Assembly (NCBI RefSeq): GCF_014650555.1
Contig: NZ_BMVE01000022.1
Coordinates: 22,677-86,676 of the forward strand
From: Streptomyces goshikiensis
GTDB lineage: Bacteria > Actinomycetota > Actinomycetes > Streptomycetales > Streptomycetaceae
Direction of reading: 5' to 3'
DNA length: 64,000 nt
The position numbers were made by a program, and so were the translations under genes. Numbering within the stretch: position 1 is the first letter of the stretch; each line of letters starts with the position of its first letter. Below the pieces are notes generated by a model, which was not told where the DNA came from, ran no database searches, and saw only the letters and a list, made by a program, of their open reading frames with translations. Shown piece after piece: positions 31,809 to 41,017 of this stretch.

Positions 31809-33623
31809 ATGACGACCGAGAACGGCGGGCCCGCGAGACGGCTCCGGCATGTGTGGCTCGTGGCGGCCCAGGCCACCTTGATGATCCTCCTGGGATTCTT
31901 CGTGACCCGGGTGGCGGACGGCCATTGGCCGCTCACCCTGGAGGACCGGCTCCCCCGGGCGTTCGCCGAGCACCGCAGCCCCCTCGGCAACGGCCTCTCC
32001 GCGGGGCTGTCCCTCATGGCCAGCACGGAGGGCATCGTCGGCGTGACGCTGGTCTGCGTCGCCGCGCTGCTGGTGCTGCCGCGCGCCCCGCGGTGGACGG
32101 AAGCCGGGTTCCTGGGCGCGTCGGTCGCCGTCCAGTCCGCCGTGTTCCTCCTCGTCACCATCTTCGTGGAGCGGCCCCGCCCCGAGGTGCCCCAACTGGA
32201 CGGAGCGCCGCCCACGTCGAGTTTCCCGTCGGGGCACGTCGGCGCGTCCGTCGCCCTGTACGGAGGGCTCGCCACCCTCGTACTGAGCCGTACGCGCGGC
32301 CCCTGGCGGTACCTCACGGCCGGGGTACTGCTGCTCGTTCCGCCGGCGGTCGGACTGTCCCGGGTGTACCGGGGAATGCACCACCCCTCCGATGTGGCGG
32401 GCGGCCTGCTCAACGGGGGCGCGACGCTGCTCGTCATGGGCCTCGTGTTCCTGTACGGCCGCGACCGTGACCGCGACTCCGCGAGCGAGCGGACAGCGTA
32501 CGGAGTTCCGCGCGGCGGGGCCGAAGAGGTACCCGCTCAGCCCGGCCGGCTCGCCCGCACGGACGGCCGGCCGACCGGCCGCCGGGTCGTCGTCGTACGC
32601 CACCCGCACAACTGCCCGGACGAGCTGGCGGCCCAGGTGCGCACCCGGCTGGGACGGCACGGATTCACCGACCAGCGGTGGACCTCGACCACGGTGGAAC
32701 GGCCCGGTGGGGGCCTCGCCGAAGAGTGCGCCGCGGGCGACGTGGATCTCGTCGTAGCCTGCGGCGGCGACGGCACCGTGCGCGCCTGCGCCGACGTGGT
32801 GGCCGGCACCGGCATCCCGCTGGCGCTCGTACCCTGCGGCACGGGCAACCTCCTGGCCCGCAACCTGGACCTCCCGGCCGACCCGGCGACGGCACTCGAA
32901 GAGGCCCTGGACGGCGTGGACTTCGGGATCGACGTCGGCCGGGTCGAGGGCGACGGCCTCCCGCCGACCCGGTTCGCCGTCATGACGGGCGCCGGCTTCG
33001 ACGCCGCCATGGTCCGCGACGCCTCCCCCGCGCTCAAGGCCCGCCTGGGCTGGGTCGCCTACACCCTGTCGGCGGCCCGGCACCTGCGGGACCCCCGGAT
33101 GCGGCTGAACATCCGCCTCGACGGGGGGCGCCGGATCCGGCGCCGGGCCCGGATGGTCGTCATCGGCAACGTCGGCACGCTCCAGGGCGGCCTGGAACTG
33201 CTGCCGAGGGCGCGTCCGGACAGCGGCCGGCTGGAGATCGTACTGTTCGACCCCCGGGGAGCGGCCGGCTGGCTCGCCGCGGCCACGCACCTGGCCGCCC
33301 GCGTCGTACGCAGGCCCGCCCCGGCCCCCACCCCCGGCGATCCGGACGGGGCGAACGGGGCGAACGGGGCGAACGGGGCGGATGTCGTCGCCGGGGGCTC
33401 CCTGGAGTACTTCAGCGCCACCCGGATCGAGGTCCGCTTCGCGCGCGCCCAGGCCCGCGAGGTCGACGGCGACAGCATGAGCGAGGGCGCCTTGCTGACC
33501 GCCGGCATCGAACCGGGCGCCCTGCGGATGCGACTGCCCCGCGCTCCCGGCGCCACCGCACTCCCCCACGCCCCCGGCCACGGCTCGCAGACCCAGCACA
33601 CCCCGCACACCGCGCACCACTGA
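31809..33623 (+). CDS. Fusion of PAP2 phosphatase and diacylglycerol/lipid kinase
   Basis: ATG 31809 follows AAGGG; a GTG at 31788 is an alternative. The first 210 residues are a membrane PAP2 phosphatase with ERPRPE, PSGH (140-143) and SRVYRGMHHPSD. Residues about 255-560 form a DgkB/YegS-type lipid kinase with GGDGT (about 317-321), CGTGN and TGAGFDAAM. The two halves catalyse opposite steps: removal of phosphate from lipid phosphates, and phosphorylation of diacylglycerol-like lipids. A GAN-GAN-GAN tract (about 517-525) precedes the last strands. Related PAP2 and BrkB genes follow. Confidence 0.9.
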   Translation: MTTENGGPARRLRHVWLVAAQATLMILLGFFVTRVADGHWPLTLEDRLPRAFAEHRSPLGNGLSAGLSLMASTEGIVGVTLVCVAALLVLPRAPRWTEAGFLGASVAVQSAVFLLVTIFVERPRPEVPQLDGAPPTSSFPSGHVGASVALYGGLATLVLSRTRGPWRYLTAGVLLLVPPAVGLSRVYRGMHHPSDVAGGLLNGGATLLVMGLVFLYGRDRDRDSASERTAYGVPRGGAEEVPAQPGRLARTDGRPTGRRVVVVRHPHNCPDELAAQVRTRLGRHGFTDQRWTSTTVERPGGGLAEECAAGDVDLVVACGGDGTVRACADVVAGTGIPLALVPCGTGNLLARNLDLPADPATALEEALDGVDFGIDVGRVEGDGLPPTRFAVMTGAGFDAAMVRDASPALKARLGWVAYTLSAARHLRDPRMRLNIRLDGGRRIRRRARMVVIGNVGTLQGGLELLPRARPDSGRLEIVLFDPRGAAGWLAAATHLAARVVRRPAPAPTPGDPDGANGANGANGADVVAGGSLEYFSATRIEVRFARAQAREVDGDSMSEGALLTAGIEPGALRMRLPRAPGATALPHAPGHGSQTQHTPHTAHH

Positions 33624-33626
33624 ACC

Positions 33627-33651
33627 GCTCCGGCGCCCACCGCGCCGGAGC
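33627..33651 (+). terminator. Hairpin terminator after the PAP2-kinase gene
   Basis: GCTCCGGCGC (33627-33636) and GCGCCGGAGC (33642-33651) pair perfectly around CCACC, four bases after the stop codon. The BrkB gene begins 25 bases later. Confidence 0.65.
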
Positions 33652-33675
33652 ACACACAGTCAGGATGACGAGACG

Positions 33676-34629
33676 ATGGGAACCGCCACCCGGGTACCAC
33701 AGCGACGCGACGTGCAGGGCGACGAGCTGTCGGGCGACGAGGCATGGGCCGCCCTCCGCCGCTACGGGAGCTGGAGCCTGGCCAGGGACTCCTTCATACG
33801 CTTCCGCTACGCGGACGGCTTCAGCCACTCCCGCGCCCTCGCCCTCCAGACCGTCCTGTCGATCGTGCCGCTGGCCATCGCCGCGATCGGCCTCTCCAGC
33901 GTCCTGCACACCGAGGGCGTGGGGCGCGTGGCCGAGCTCACGATCAGCCGGATCACCAGCGGCCCCAGTCAGGAGATGGTCGACGAGGCCCTGCGCGAGA
34001 GCCGCCGGCACGCCGGCGACGGCGGCCAGGCGGCCCTCTGGCTGGGCCTGTTGTTCTCCCTCGTCAACGTCACCACGAGCCTGTGCCAGGTAGAGCGCGG
34101 CGCCAACCGCATCTACGGCAACGAACGCGACCGGCCGTTCCTGCTCAAGTACTCGCGCGGCCTGGTCATGGCCGCCCTGGCGGGGCTCCCCCTGGGGCTC
34201 AGCTTCGTCCTCACGGTCCTCGGCTCCCACCTGACGCACGCGTTCGCCGAGGTCTACCACTTCACCCCGGCCACCACCCGCGCCTGGGACCTCCTGCGCT
34301 GGCCGGTCGGCGTGCTGCTGGCGGTGCTGGCCACCAGCGCGATCTTCCGCCTCTCGCCGCGCCGCGCCCAGCCCGGCTACACCTGGCTCGCCTTCGGCGC
34401 CGTCGTCTACCTGGTGCTGTGGCTCGTCGCCACCGGGGCCCTGAGCCTGTACGTCGGCGCGAGCAGCTCCTTCACCAGCGTCTACGGGCCCCTCAGCGCG
34501 ATCATGTCCCTGCTGCTGTGGTCCTACCTCACGTCCCTGGCGCTGTTCCTCGGCCTGTCCTTCGCGGCGCAGCTGGAAGCCGTGCGCGCCGGGACGAAGG
34601 AGCCGGTCACCCGGGACCCGGGTGTCTGA
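33676..34629 (+). CDS. YihY/BrkB family membrane protein
   Basis: 317 residues with six predicted helices. Family landmarks include ADGFSHSRALALQ, QVERGANRIYGNERDRPF and YVGASSSFTSVYGPLSAIMSLLLW. The family is widespread and often called ribonuclease BN-like by historical error. The actual role is unclear, probably an envelope transporter or channel. It lies between two lipid-phosphate phosphatase genes. A second family member is at 45029-46168. Confidence 0.9.
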   Translation: MGTATRVPQRRDVQGDELSGDEAWAALRRYGSWSLARDSFIRFRYADGFSHSRALALQTVLSIVPLAIAAIGLSSVLHTEGVGRVAELTISRITSGPSQEMVDEALRESRRHAGDGGQAALWLGLLFSLVNVTTSLCQVERGANRIYGNERDRPFLLKYSRGLVMAALAGLPLGLSFVLTVLGSHLTHAFAEVYHFTPATTRAWDLLRWPVGVLLAVLATSAIFRLSPRRAQPGYTWLAFGAVVYLVLWLVATGALSLYVGASSSFTSVYGPLSAIMSLLLWSYLTSLALFLGLSFAAQLEAVRAGTKEPVTRDPGV

Positions 34630-34701
34630 CACCACGCCACACACACCCACACTCACACCCACCCGGCCGTTTTCCCACTCCTGAAGGGAGACTGCGCCCC
34701 C

Positions 34702-35517
34702 ATGGCACAGCGCACCGCACGAACCCGACGGCTCGACACCGTCCGAGCACTGATCTCCCGGCACTCCGGGCCCGACGCGGCGTTCGGCCGCAGACTCGTG
34801 CTGACGGTGACGGCGACGGCCGTCGTCGCGGTGCCGTTCGCCCTGGCCCTGGTGCTCGTCGAGTCCCAGTGGGCGCCGCTGCACCGCCTCGACCGGACCA
34901 CCGCGGAGCGGCTGCACCGCACCGCCCTCGAACACCCGGCCTGGGTGCGCTTCCTGGACTTCCTCACCGGTGTGGTGTGGGACCCGGTGACGATGCGCCT
35001 GCTGGTGGCGGCCCTGGTGGTGTGGCTCCTGAGCCGACGGGCCTGGCGGCTGGCGACCTGGGCCGGCGTCACGGCGACGTCCAGCGCCCTGATCGGGCTC
35101 CTGGTCAAGAACGCCGTGGAGCGGGCCCGTCCGCACCTGCCGGAGCCCGTCGCCCACGCGCCCGGCTTCTCCTTCCCCTCCGGTCACGCCATGACGGCGA
35201 CGACCTCCTGCGCCGTCCTCCTCCTGGTCCTGCTCCCGCTGGTGCCGCGCGCCTGGCGGGCGGTGCCCTGGGCGTTCGCGGTGACGGCGGTCCTGGGGGT
35301 GGGCTACACCCGGGTCGCCCTCGGGGTGCACTGGGTGAGCGACGTCGTGGGGGGCTGGCTGCTCGGCATCGCCGTGGTCACCGCGACCACCCTGGTCTTC
35401 GAGGCCTGGCGGGCCGACACCGGGCGCCGTCGTACGGCGGTCGGCGAGGGCCTGGAACCCGAACTCTCCTCCGCCGACGACCCCGAGGCCTCCTTGGCGG
35501 CCCGCCGCCCGTCCTGA
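34702..35517 (+). CDS. PAP2 family phosphatase
   Basis: 271 residues from ATG 34702 (GAAGGGAG upstream), with about six membrane helices. The three PAP2 motifs are present: KNAVERARP, FSFPSGHAM and YTRVALGVHWVSDVV. It probably dephosphorylates undecaprenyl pyrophosphate or a lipid phosphate on the outer face of the membrane. It follows the PAP2-kinase and BrkB genes on the same strand. Confidence 0.92.
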   Translation: MAQRTARTRRLDTVRALISRHSGPDAAFGRRLVLTVTATAVVAVPFALALVLVESQWAPLHRLDRTTAERLHRTALEHPAWVRFLDFLTGVVWDPVTMRLLVAALVVWLLSRRAWRLATWAGVTATSSALIGLLVKNAVERARPHLPEPVAHAPGFSFPSGHAMTATTSCAVLLLVLLPLVPRAWRAVPWAFAVTAVLGVGYTRVALGVHWVSDVVGGWLLGIAVVTATTLVFEAWRADTGRRRTAVGEGLEPELSSADDPEASLAARRPS

Positions 35518-35591
35518 CGGTCGGCGGTGAGGGCGTGGGAGCCGCGGAGCCGATACTGATGATCGGAACATCGCGCGCGAGAGAGAGCGGC

Positions 35592-36287
35592 ATGGGGATC
35601 GATGAAGTCGGTGCGGACACGGACGGCTTGTTCGTGGGCGCCCTGGATGAGATCCGCCGGGAGGATGACGGTCCCGTCCCCTGCCTGGTCGCCTTGCACG
35701 GGCGGCCCACCCAGCACGTCTTCGAGCGTGCGGCGTCCCTGCTGGGGCACGGGGAGCCGGCGCAGCGGGAGCTGGGGGCGCGGGTTCTGCGCGAGCTGGG
35801 TGCCCATGACGAGGAGGGCCGTCGGCCGTTCACCGCGGAGACGGTCGAGGCCGTCCTAACGGAGATCCCCAGCGAGCCGGACGCCTGGGTCCTCGGATGG
35901 CTGATCTCCGTCCTCGGCTACCACAACGCCCACGAGACCCTCGATCTGGTCCTCGGCCATCAGGCCCACGCGGCGCAGCCGGTACGTTTCGCGGTCGCCG
36001 CCGCGCTGCCCTGCCTGGCCGACCCCGAGCGCGCGCAGGACCGGGTCGTCGAGGCCCTCCTGCGGCTGGCCGAGGACGACGACGGCTCCGTGCGCTGGTA
36101 CGCCCTGTACGCGCTGTTCCACGAGGCGGCCGGAGTCACCGGCGAGCGGAAGGCCGCGTGGGCCACGGACCTGGTCGGGCGGGGCGACGCGCAACGGCGC
36201 GCCCAGCTCCACCACCTCGGCACGACCTTCGGCGACGGAGCCGACGCCGGTCTGCGCGAGGCTCTCGGGCGAGAGCGGGGCGTCTGA
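35592..36287 (+). CDS. HEAT-repeat protein
   Basis: 231 residues from ATG 35592 (GAGAGAG upstream). Residues 60-215 consist of helical pairs such as RAASLLGHGEPAQRELGARV and VRFAVAAALPCLADPERAQD, the pattern of HEAT or PBS-lyase-type repeats. Repeats of this type mediate protein-protein contacts. There is no catalytic motif. It converges on the mannosyltransferase gene with only nine bases between stops. Confidence 0.75.
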   Translation: MGIDEVGADTDGLFVGALDEIRREDDGPVPCLVALHGRPTQHVFERAASLLGHGEPAQRELGARVLRELGAHDEEGRRPFTAETVEAVLTEIPSEPDAWVLGWLISVLGYHNAHETLDLVLGHQAHAAQPVRFAVAAALPCLADPERAQDRVVEALLRLAEDDDGSVRWYALYALFHEAAGVTGERKAAWATDLVGRGDAQRRAQLHHLGTTFGDGADAGLREALGRERGV

Positions 36288-36296
36288 GTTCCCGTG

Positions 36297-37544
36297 TCAG
36301 GGTGAGCGGTGCCAGACCAGGACGAGGTAGCCGCCGTAGAGGGCCGACAGCGCGGTCGCCGAGGCCAGGACCCATACGACCGTGGTGCGCCGTGCCCGGG
36401 CGAGCGCCGCGGCCAGGGGAAAGAGCAGCGGGAACGCCGGCAGCAGGAAGCGCGCCTTGGAGTGGAAGAAGCCTGCGCCGCCCACGGCTATCAGGACCAG
36501 CACCGCGGTGTAGATCCACACCGCGGCCGGCGGACGCTGGGTGAGGAGCACGATCAGGAGGATGACGGCGGCGGCCACCGTGAGCGCGACCACCACCTGG
36601 TTGAGGGTGGTGTCGGGCGCCGTGAACAGGCGCCGGATCTGTTCCAGGGTGTAGCGGCCTCCGTCGAAGGTGGACCCCCAGGCACGCTGCTCGATGAAGT
36701 AGCCGTCCCACCGGCCCAGCCGGTGGCCGACCCAGACGAAGAACGCGGTCCAGCCCAGCGGGGCGAGGACCACCGCGGCGCACAGCCGCGCGGTGTGCCG
36801 CCGCCCGGCGCTCCCGCCCCGGGAGCGGAAGGACGCGAGGAGCGTCCACAGGGCGGACAGGACGACCGCGGCCACCACCGCGGACCCGGACGGCCGGGTG
36901 GCTCCGGCGACCATGGCCAGCACCCCGGCCGTGAGCCAGGAGCGCGACAGGACGGCGTACAGGGACCAGGCGGCAAGGGCCACGAACAGCGGCTCGGTGT
37001 AGGCCATCGACTGCACCAGAGCGTGCGGGACGATCGCGTACAGGGCCACGGCGAAGAAGGCGACCCGCGTTCCGTGCAGCTTCTCCGCGACCGCGAAGAC
37101 GCCCCACGCGGCGATCAGCGATGCCAGCAGGGCGACGGCCCACGCGGCCCAGCTGACGGGGAGTCCCGTCACCGCGGACACGCCCCTGGTGAGCCAGGGG
37201 TACACGGGGAAGAAGGCCAGCTTGCAGGTGGGGCCGCCGAGCTGACAGGCCGGCTCCATGGGGCCGGTGTAGCCGTTTTCGGCGATGCTCAGGTAGAAGA
37301 GGGAGTCCCACCGCGTCGCCAGCACCTCGTGGAGTCCGAGCCCCTTGCGGTGGGCCCAGACGGCGAGTACGCCGACACCCGCCAGCCGCAGGGCGGCGTG
37401 CAGCACGAGCGCCGCCCACGCGCGCCGCAAGGAGGCCCACGCGCCGCCCGCCGCGGCCCCGGAGGCCTTCGTGGCGGGACGGGGCGCCGCTCGCCGTCCC
37501 CTCACCGAACCGTCCGAACCGGCGCGTATCCGGGTCTGTGTCAC
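36297..37544 (-). CDS. PIG-V-like GT-C mannosyltransferase
   Basis: 415 residues from GTG 37544, with at least ten membrane helices. An early RWDSLFYLSIAENGYTGP loop carries the acidic residue expected of GT-C enzymes, and CQLGGPTCKLAFFPVYPWL follows. This is the pattern of bacterial relatives of GPI mannosyltransferase 2 (PIG-V), which transfer sugar from polyprenyl-phosphate donors on the outer face. The acceptor is unknown and may be a lipid or a secreted protein. Confidence 0.85.
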   Translation of the reverse strand: MTQTRIRAGSDGSVRGRRAAPRPATKASGAAAGGAWASLRRAWAALVLHAALRLAGVGVLAVWAHRKGLGLHEVLATRWDSLFYLSIAENGYTGPMEPACQLGGPTCKLAFFPVYPWLTRGVSAVTGLPVSWAAWAVALLASLIAAWGVFAVAEKLHGTRVAFFAVALYAIVPHALVQSMAYTEPLFVALAAWSLYAVLSRSWLTAGVLAMVAGATRPSGSAVVAAVVLSALWTLLASFRSRGGSAGRRHTARLCAAVVLAPLGWTAFFVWVGHRLGRWDGYFIEQRAWGSTFDGGRYTLEQIRRLFTAPDTTLNQVVVALTVAAAVILLIVLLTQRPPAAVWIYTAVLVLIAVGGAGFFHSKARFLLPAFPLLFPLAAALARARRTTVVWVLASATALSALYGGYLVLVWHRSP

Positions 37545-37777
37545 GTGACGTCCTGTCGGGCCGTTCCGGGCGCGCCGGGCGGCCGCTATGGAACCCGGGT
37601 GCGCGTGCTGAGACCCACACGGTACGACGTGGCCCGCGGGTCCCCTGCCCGGGGGCCGGGTGGTTCCCGGACGCCGCCGGACGGGCGAGGGACGTGGTGG
37701 GAGCGGTGACCCAAGGGGCTCACGGGTCGTTCCCCCGGGGACAGGACACCACCATCGAGGGAAGCGGGCGGAACGCC

Positions 37778-38368
37778 GTGGACGAGCTCATCTTGGCCAA
37801 ACTGCACAACCGGTTCGGCTTGTTCGATCAGGACGGCGACGGCCGGGTCACCAAGGCCGACTACGACGCGATCGCCGAACGCCTGGCGGAAGCCGCAGGT
37901 CAGGCGCCTGACTCCGCCACCGCGCGGAAGCTGCGGGCCGAGTACGACGCGGGCTGGGCACGCATGGCCGCCGAGCTCGGGCGCGGGATGGACGCGGAGC
38001 TCGACGAGGACGAGTTCGCCACCGCCTGGTACGGCGTCTCCCGCGAGACCGACTTCGGCACCGCCGTCCTGCCCGTCGTCGAAGCCGTCATGACCGCGAT
38101 GGACACGGACGGCGACCAGCACCTCCAGGCCGCCGAGTTCACCCGCTGGCTCGCCGCCTACGGCGTGCCCGCCGACGCCGCCGCCACCGCCTTCACCCGT
38201 CTGGACCGTGACGGCGACGGTCGCATCAGCCATGACGAACTCGCCCAGGCGTTCCACGAGTACTTCACCGGCACCGACCCCGACCTCCCCGGCAACTGGC
38301 TCTACGGCCCCCTCCCCCGCTACACCCCGAGCCCTCCTCACACGGTGCCTCCTCACACGGCGCCTTGA
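37778..38368 (+). CDS. EF-hand calcium-binding protein
   Basis: GTG 37778 gives 196 residues. Three canonical EF-hand loops are visible: DQDGDGRVTKADY (about 14-26), DTDGDQHLQAAEF (about 108-120) and DRDGDGRISHDEL (about 142-154). A degenerate one is MDAELDEDEF (about 73-82). This is the calerythrin/sarcoplasmic calcium-binding layout found in actinomycetes. It likely buffers or senses Ca2+ in the cytoplasm. Upstream in-frame sequence to 37538 lacks family similarity. Confidence 0.9.
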   Translation: MDELILAKLHNRFGLFDQDGDGRVTKADYDAIAERLAEAAGQAPDSATARKLRAEYDAGWARMAAELGRGMDAELDEDEFATAWYGVSRETDFGTAVLPVVEAVMTAMDTDGDQHLQAAEFTRWLAAYGVPADAAATAFTRLDRDGDGRISHDELAQAFHEYFTGTDPDLPGNWLYGPLPRYTPSPPHTVPPHTAP

Positions 38369-38565
38369 GCCCGGCCGGCGCGCACGCACGGCCGCCCGTC
38401 GAGCCCGCGCCGGGAGCCCGGGCGTGGCGGGGCGGCGCGCCGCGGTCCGCTCGTGGCGGGGCGCCCCCGGTCGTACGGTGGAAGCAGCGGGAGGCGCGCC
38501 TCCGTGAGCCCTGCCGGGCGTCGTCCTTCCTCCGTGTGACATCCCGGAAAGCAGGTGCGACTCCC

Positions 38566-38841
38566 ATGCGCACGTCAACCCGCGTCGCCGGTGTCCTCAC
38601 CGGCCTGACCCTCGCGCTCGGCGGCGCGGCTCTCGCCGCCCCCGCCGCCCAGGCGGACATCCCCGCCTGCACCGGCATGGCCACCCAGGCGGGGGCGGGC
38701 GCCACCGAAGCGGTCACCGCGGCCTGCCACCGCGGCGTGAACGGCGACCTCCAGGGCTGTGTGAACGGGCTGACCGGAGCCGGGGTGCCCGGCGGCGCCG
38801 CGAACGGCGCCTGCCGCGCGGCGGCGCACGAGCCCCGATAG
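38566..38841 (+). CDS. Small secreted protein of unknown function
   Basis: 91 residues from ATG 38566. The signal peptide ends APAAQA-DI near residue 30. The mature 60 residues contain four cysteines (ACTGM, TAACHRG, QGCVNG, NGACRAA) spaced about 13-18 apart, suggesting two disulfides. It has no aromatic residues and is rich in Ala and Gly. The family was not recognised. Confidence 0.65.
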   Translation: MRTSTRVAGVLTGLTLALGGAALAAPAAQADIPACTGMATQAGAGATEAVTAACHRGVNGDLQGCVNGLTGAGVPGGAANGACRAAAHEPR

Positions 38842-38857
38842 CCCCGCGCCGCGGGCA

Positions 38858-39598
38858 TCACGGGTGGGCGTGGGCATCGGCGTCCCGTCCGCGCTTGCGG
38901 AGGTACGCCTCCAGCTCTGCCGCGCCGGCCAGCATCGCCCGCCCGCGGGCGGACAGCCGGCCGTGCCAGTCGCCCAGGGCGGCCTCCAGCGGCTCCAGAC
39001 CGCCGGCCGTCCGCACTTGGGCGATCAGCGGGGCGATCTGCTCCAGCAGGTAACCGCCCCGCCTGAGTTGGTGGGCCATCCGGGCGTCCCGTACGTCCTT
39101 CTCGTCGTAGACGCGGTACCCGGTCCGCGGGTCTCGGCGCGGGCGCACCAGCTCGGCGCGCTCCCATGCGCGCAGCGTCGCCGGCCTGATGCCGAGCCGG
39201 TCGGCCAGCGGCCCGATGAACGTGTCGCCGGGCTCGGACGCCGTGGTGGGACCCAGGTCGCGCAGCGCGTTCTCCACGGCCCGGAGGGTGCGCCGGTCGT
39301 CGAGGAGCTGTGCGTGGCTCTCGTCGATGAGCCGGAACGCCTCCTCCACCGCGTCCTGGTTCACCGCCCGCATGATCGACGTCGCCGTCTGGTGGCCGTG
39401 GCCGGGAACCAGGGCGACGAACGCGCGCAGGGCGCTCGCGTGCACCGAGGTGTAGGTGCGGTAGCCGTGGGCGGTCCGCGCGGCGGCGGGGAGGATCCCG
39501 GCCTCCTCGTAGTTCCTGACCGCCTGTGTGGACAGACCGTGCCCGCGCGCCAGATCGACCGGCCTGAGCCGCTCACCGCTTTGAAGGTTTTGCCGCAT
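38858..39598 (-). CDS. TioE-type double-MerR transcriptional regulator
   Basis: ATG 39598, 246 residues. Two MerR-like helix-turn-helix units are present: LRPVDLARGHGLSTQAVRNY (about 11-30) and IGPLADRLGIRPATLRAWER (about 122-141, followed by GYRVYDEKDV). Two DNA-binding domains in one chain is the TioE arrangement, which may allow a single chain to hold an operator. It is divergent from the erythromycin esterase gene, 58 bases away. Confidence 0.88.
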   Translation of the reverse strand: MRQNLQSGERLRPVDLARGHGLSTQAVRNYEEAGILPAAARTAHGYRTYTSVHASALRAFVALVPGHGHQTATSIMRAVNQDAVEEAFRLIDESHAQLLDDRRTLRAVENALRDLGPTTASEPGDTFIGPLADRLGIRPATLRAWERAELVRPRRDPRTGYRVYDEKDVRDARMAHQLRRGGYLLEQIAPLIAQVRTAGGLEPLEAALGDWHGRLSARGRAMLAGAAELEAYLRKRGRDADAHAHP

Positions 39599-39617
39599 GA
39601 GGCCGACGTTATCGGGG

Positions 39618-39642
39618 AAAAGTTTCCACCGAAAGTTCACCG
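39618..39642. promoter_or_regulatory. Direct repeats between tioE-like and esterase genes
   Basis: AAAAGTTTCCACCG is followed directly by AAAGTTCACCG, near-perfect direct repeats of 11-12 bases. They lie just upstream of a TACCGT (-10-like, 39645-39650) that would give the esterase a leaderless or nearly leaderless transcript. A protein with two MerR domains could read such head-to-tail sites. Confidence 0.45.
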
Positions 39643-39656
39643 ATACCGTTGAAGGC

Positions 39657-40859
39657 ATGGCTACTGACATCAAGGACGCCGTGCGTACCGTCGACGCTGC
39701 CGCCGTCATGGGGCTGCTCCCGGACCGGCCCCGGCTGCTGGCCCTGGGTGAGCCCACCCACGGCGAGGACGCGCTGCTCCGCTTGCGCAACGAGCTCTTC
39801 CGCCAGTTCGTCGAACAGGAGGGCTATCGGACGATCGCGATCGAGAGCGACTGCCTCATGGGCCTGGTCGTCGACGACTACGTCACCTCGGGCACGGGCA
39901 CCCTCGACGAGGCCGTGGAGCGCGGCTTCAGCCACGCCTGGGGCTCCCTCCCGGCCAACCGCGAGCTCGTGCGCTGGATGCGCGCCCACAACGAGGGCCG
40001 GCCCGCATCCGAGCGGGTCCGCTTCGCCGGCTTCGACGGCCCGCTGGAGATCTCCGGCGCCGCGAGCCCCCGGCAGGCCCTCACCGCACTCCACGGCTAC
40101 CTCTCGGCCGGGGTGGACGCGGACCTCCTCCCCTGCACCGCGGAAACGCTCGACCGTCTGCTCGGCGCGGACGAACGGTGGACCGATCCCGCCGCGATGA
40201 CGGACCCGGCCCGGTCCGTGGGGCGGTCGGCCGAGGCCGGCCGGCTGCGGCTGCTCGCCGACGAGCTCGTGGCACTGCTCGACGCGCAGACGCCGCACCT
40301 GATCACGGCGACCGGGCGGGACGACTGGGACCGGGCGCGCCTGTACGGGCGCACCGCGACCGGTTTGCTGCGCTACCACCACGGGATGGCCGACACCTCT
40401 CCGGCCCGCATGGCGCGGCTGTGCGCGTCGCGGGACACGATGATGGCCCACAACCTGCTCGCCGTCGCCGCGCGCGGCCCGGCCCTCGTCCATGCCCACA
40501 ACTCCCATCTGCAACGGGAGAAGAGCACGATGCAGATGTGGCAGGGGCCGGTGGAGTGGTGGAGCGCCGGCGCCCTGGTCAGCGCCCAACTCGGCGCGGA
40601 GTACGCCTTCGTGGCGACAGCCCTTGGCACGATCCGGCACCAGGGGGTGGACACACCGGCGCCGGACACCGTCGAAGGAGCCCTGTACGCGCTCCCGGAG
40701 GACCGCTGCGTCATCGACGCCCCCCGGCTGGCCACCGCACTCGGCGGCACACCGCTCGGGCGCCGCGTGTCCCCCTGGTTCGGCTACGCGCCGTTCGACC
40801 CGGCCCATCTGGAGAACAGCGACGGCCTCGTGTTCGTCAAGGACGTGCCGCAGAGCTAG
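39657..40859 (+). CDS. Erythromycin esterase family hydrolase
   Basis: 400 residues from ATG 39657. Family residues are visible: LALGEPTHGED with the likely catalytic H35, IAIESD with E63, FAGFDGP, and the late VHAHNSHLQ. EreA/EreB open the macrolide lactone ring, but most chromosomal relatives have unknown substrates. The divergent MerR-type regulator is a common arrangement for inducible detoxification genes. Resistance cannot be claimed from sequence. Confidence 0.88.
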   Translation: MATDIKDAVRTVDAAAVMGLLPDRPRLLALGEPTHGEDALLRLRNELFRQFVEQEGYRTIAIESDCLMGLVVDDYVTSGTGTLDEAVERGFSHAWGSLPANRELVRWMRAHNEGRPASERVRFAGFDGPLEISGAASPRQALTALHGYLSAGVDADLLPCTAETLDRLLGADERWTDPAAMTDPARSVGRSAEAGRLRLLADELVALLDAQTPHLITATGRDDWDRARLYGRTATGLLRYHHGMADTSPARMARLCASRDTMMAHNLLAVAARGPALVHAHNSHLQREKSTMQMWQGPVEWWSAGALVSAQLGAEYAFVATALGTIRHQGVDTPAPDTVEGALYALPEDRCVIDAPRLATALGGTPLGRRVSPWFGYAPFDPAHLENSDGLVFVKDVPQS

Positions 40860-40887
40860 GAGGGCCCCTCTTTCGGATCGTGCCGGG

Positions 40888-40923
40888 CCGGACAGGAGTG
40901 GACAGTAGTCCGCTCCTGTCCGG
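40888..40923 (+). terminator. Hairpin terminator after the esterase gene
   Basis: CCGGACAGGAG-t-GGAC (from 40888) pairs with GTCC-g-CTCCTGTCCGG (to 40923) around AGTA, one mismatch in the stem. Confidence 0.75.
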
Positions 40924-41017
40924 ACTGGATTGTGGACACCGGTGTGCATGATCCTTTGCGTTACGGAGGACCGCGGGTCGCTCGGGCTTCACGGGCCTCC
41001 CCACAGAAAGAGTTGGC

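Noticed and set aside
34640..34670. CACACC-rich tract before the PAP2 gene as a regulatory repeat
   Set aside because: A short low-complexity stretch of ACACC words with no symmetry. The ribosome binding site lies separately downstream.
39657..40859. Confirmed macrolide resistance gene
   Set aside because: Erythromycin esterase-family membership does not establish activity on macrolides; many relatives have unknown substrates.
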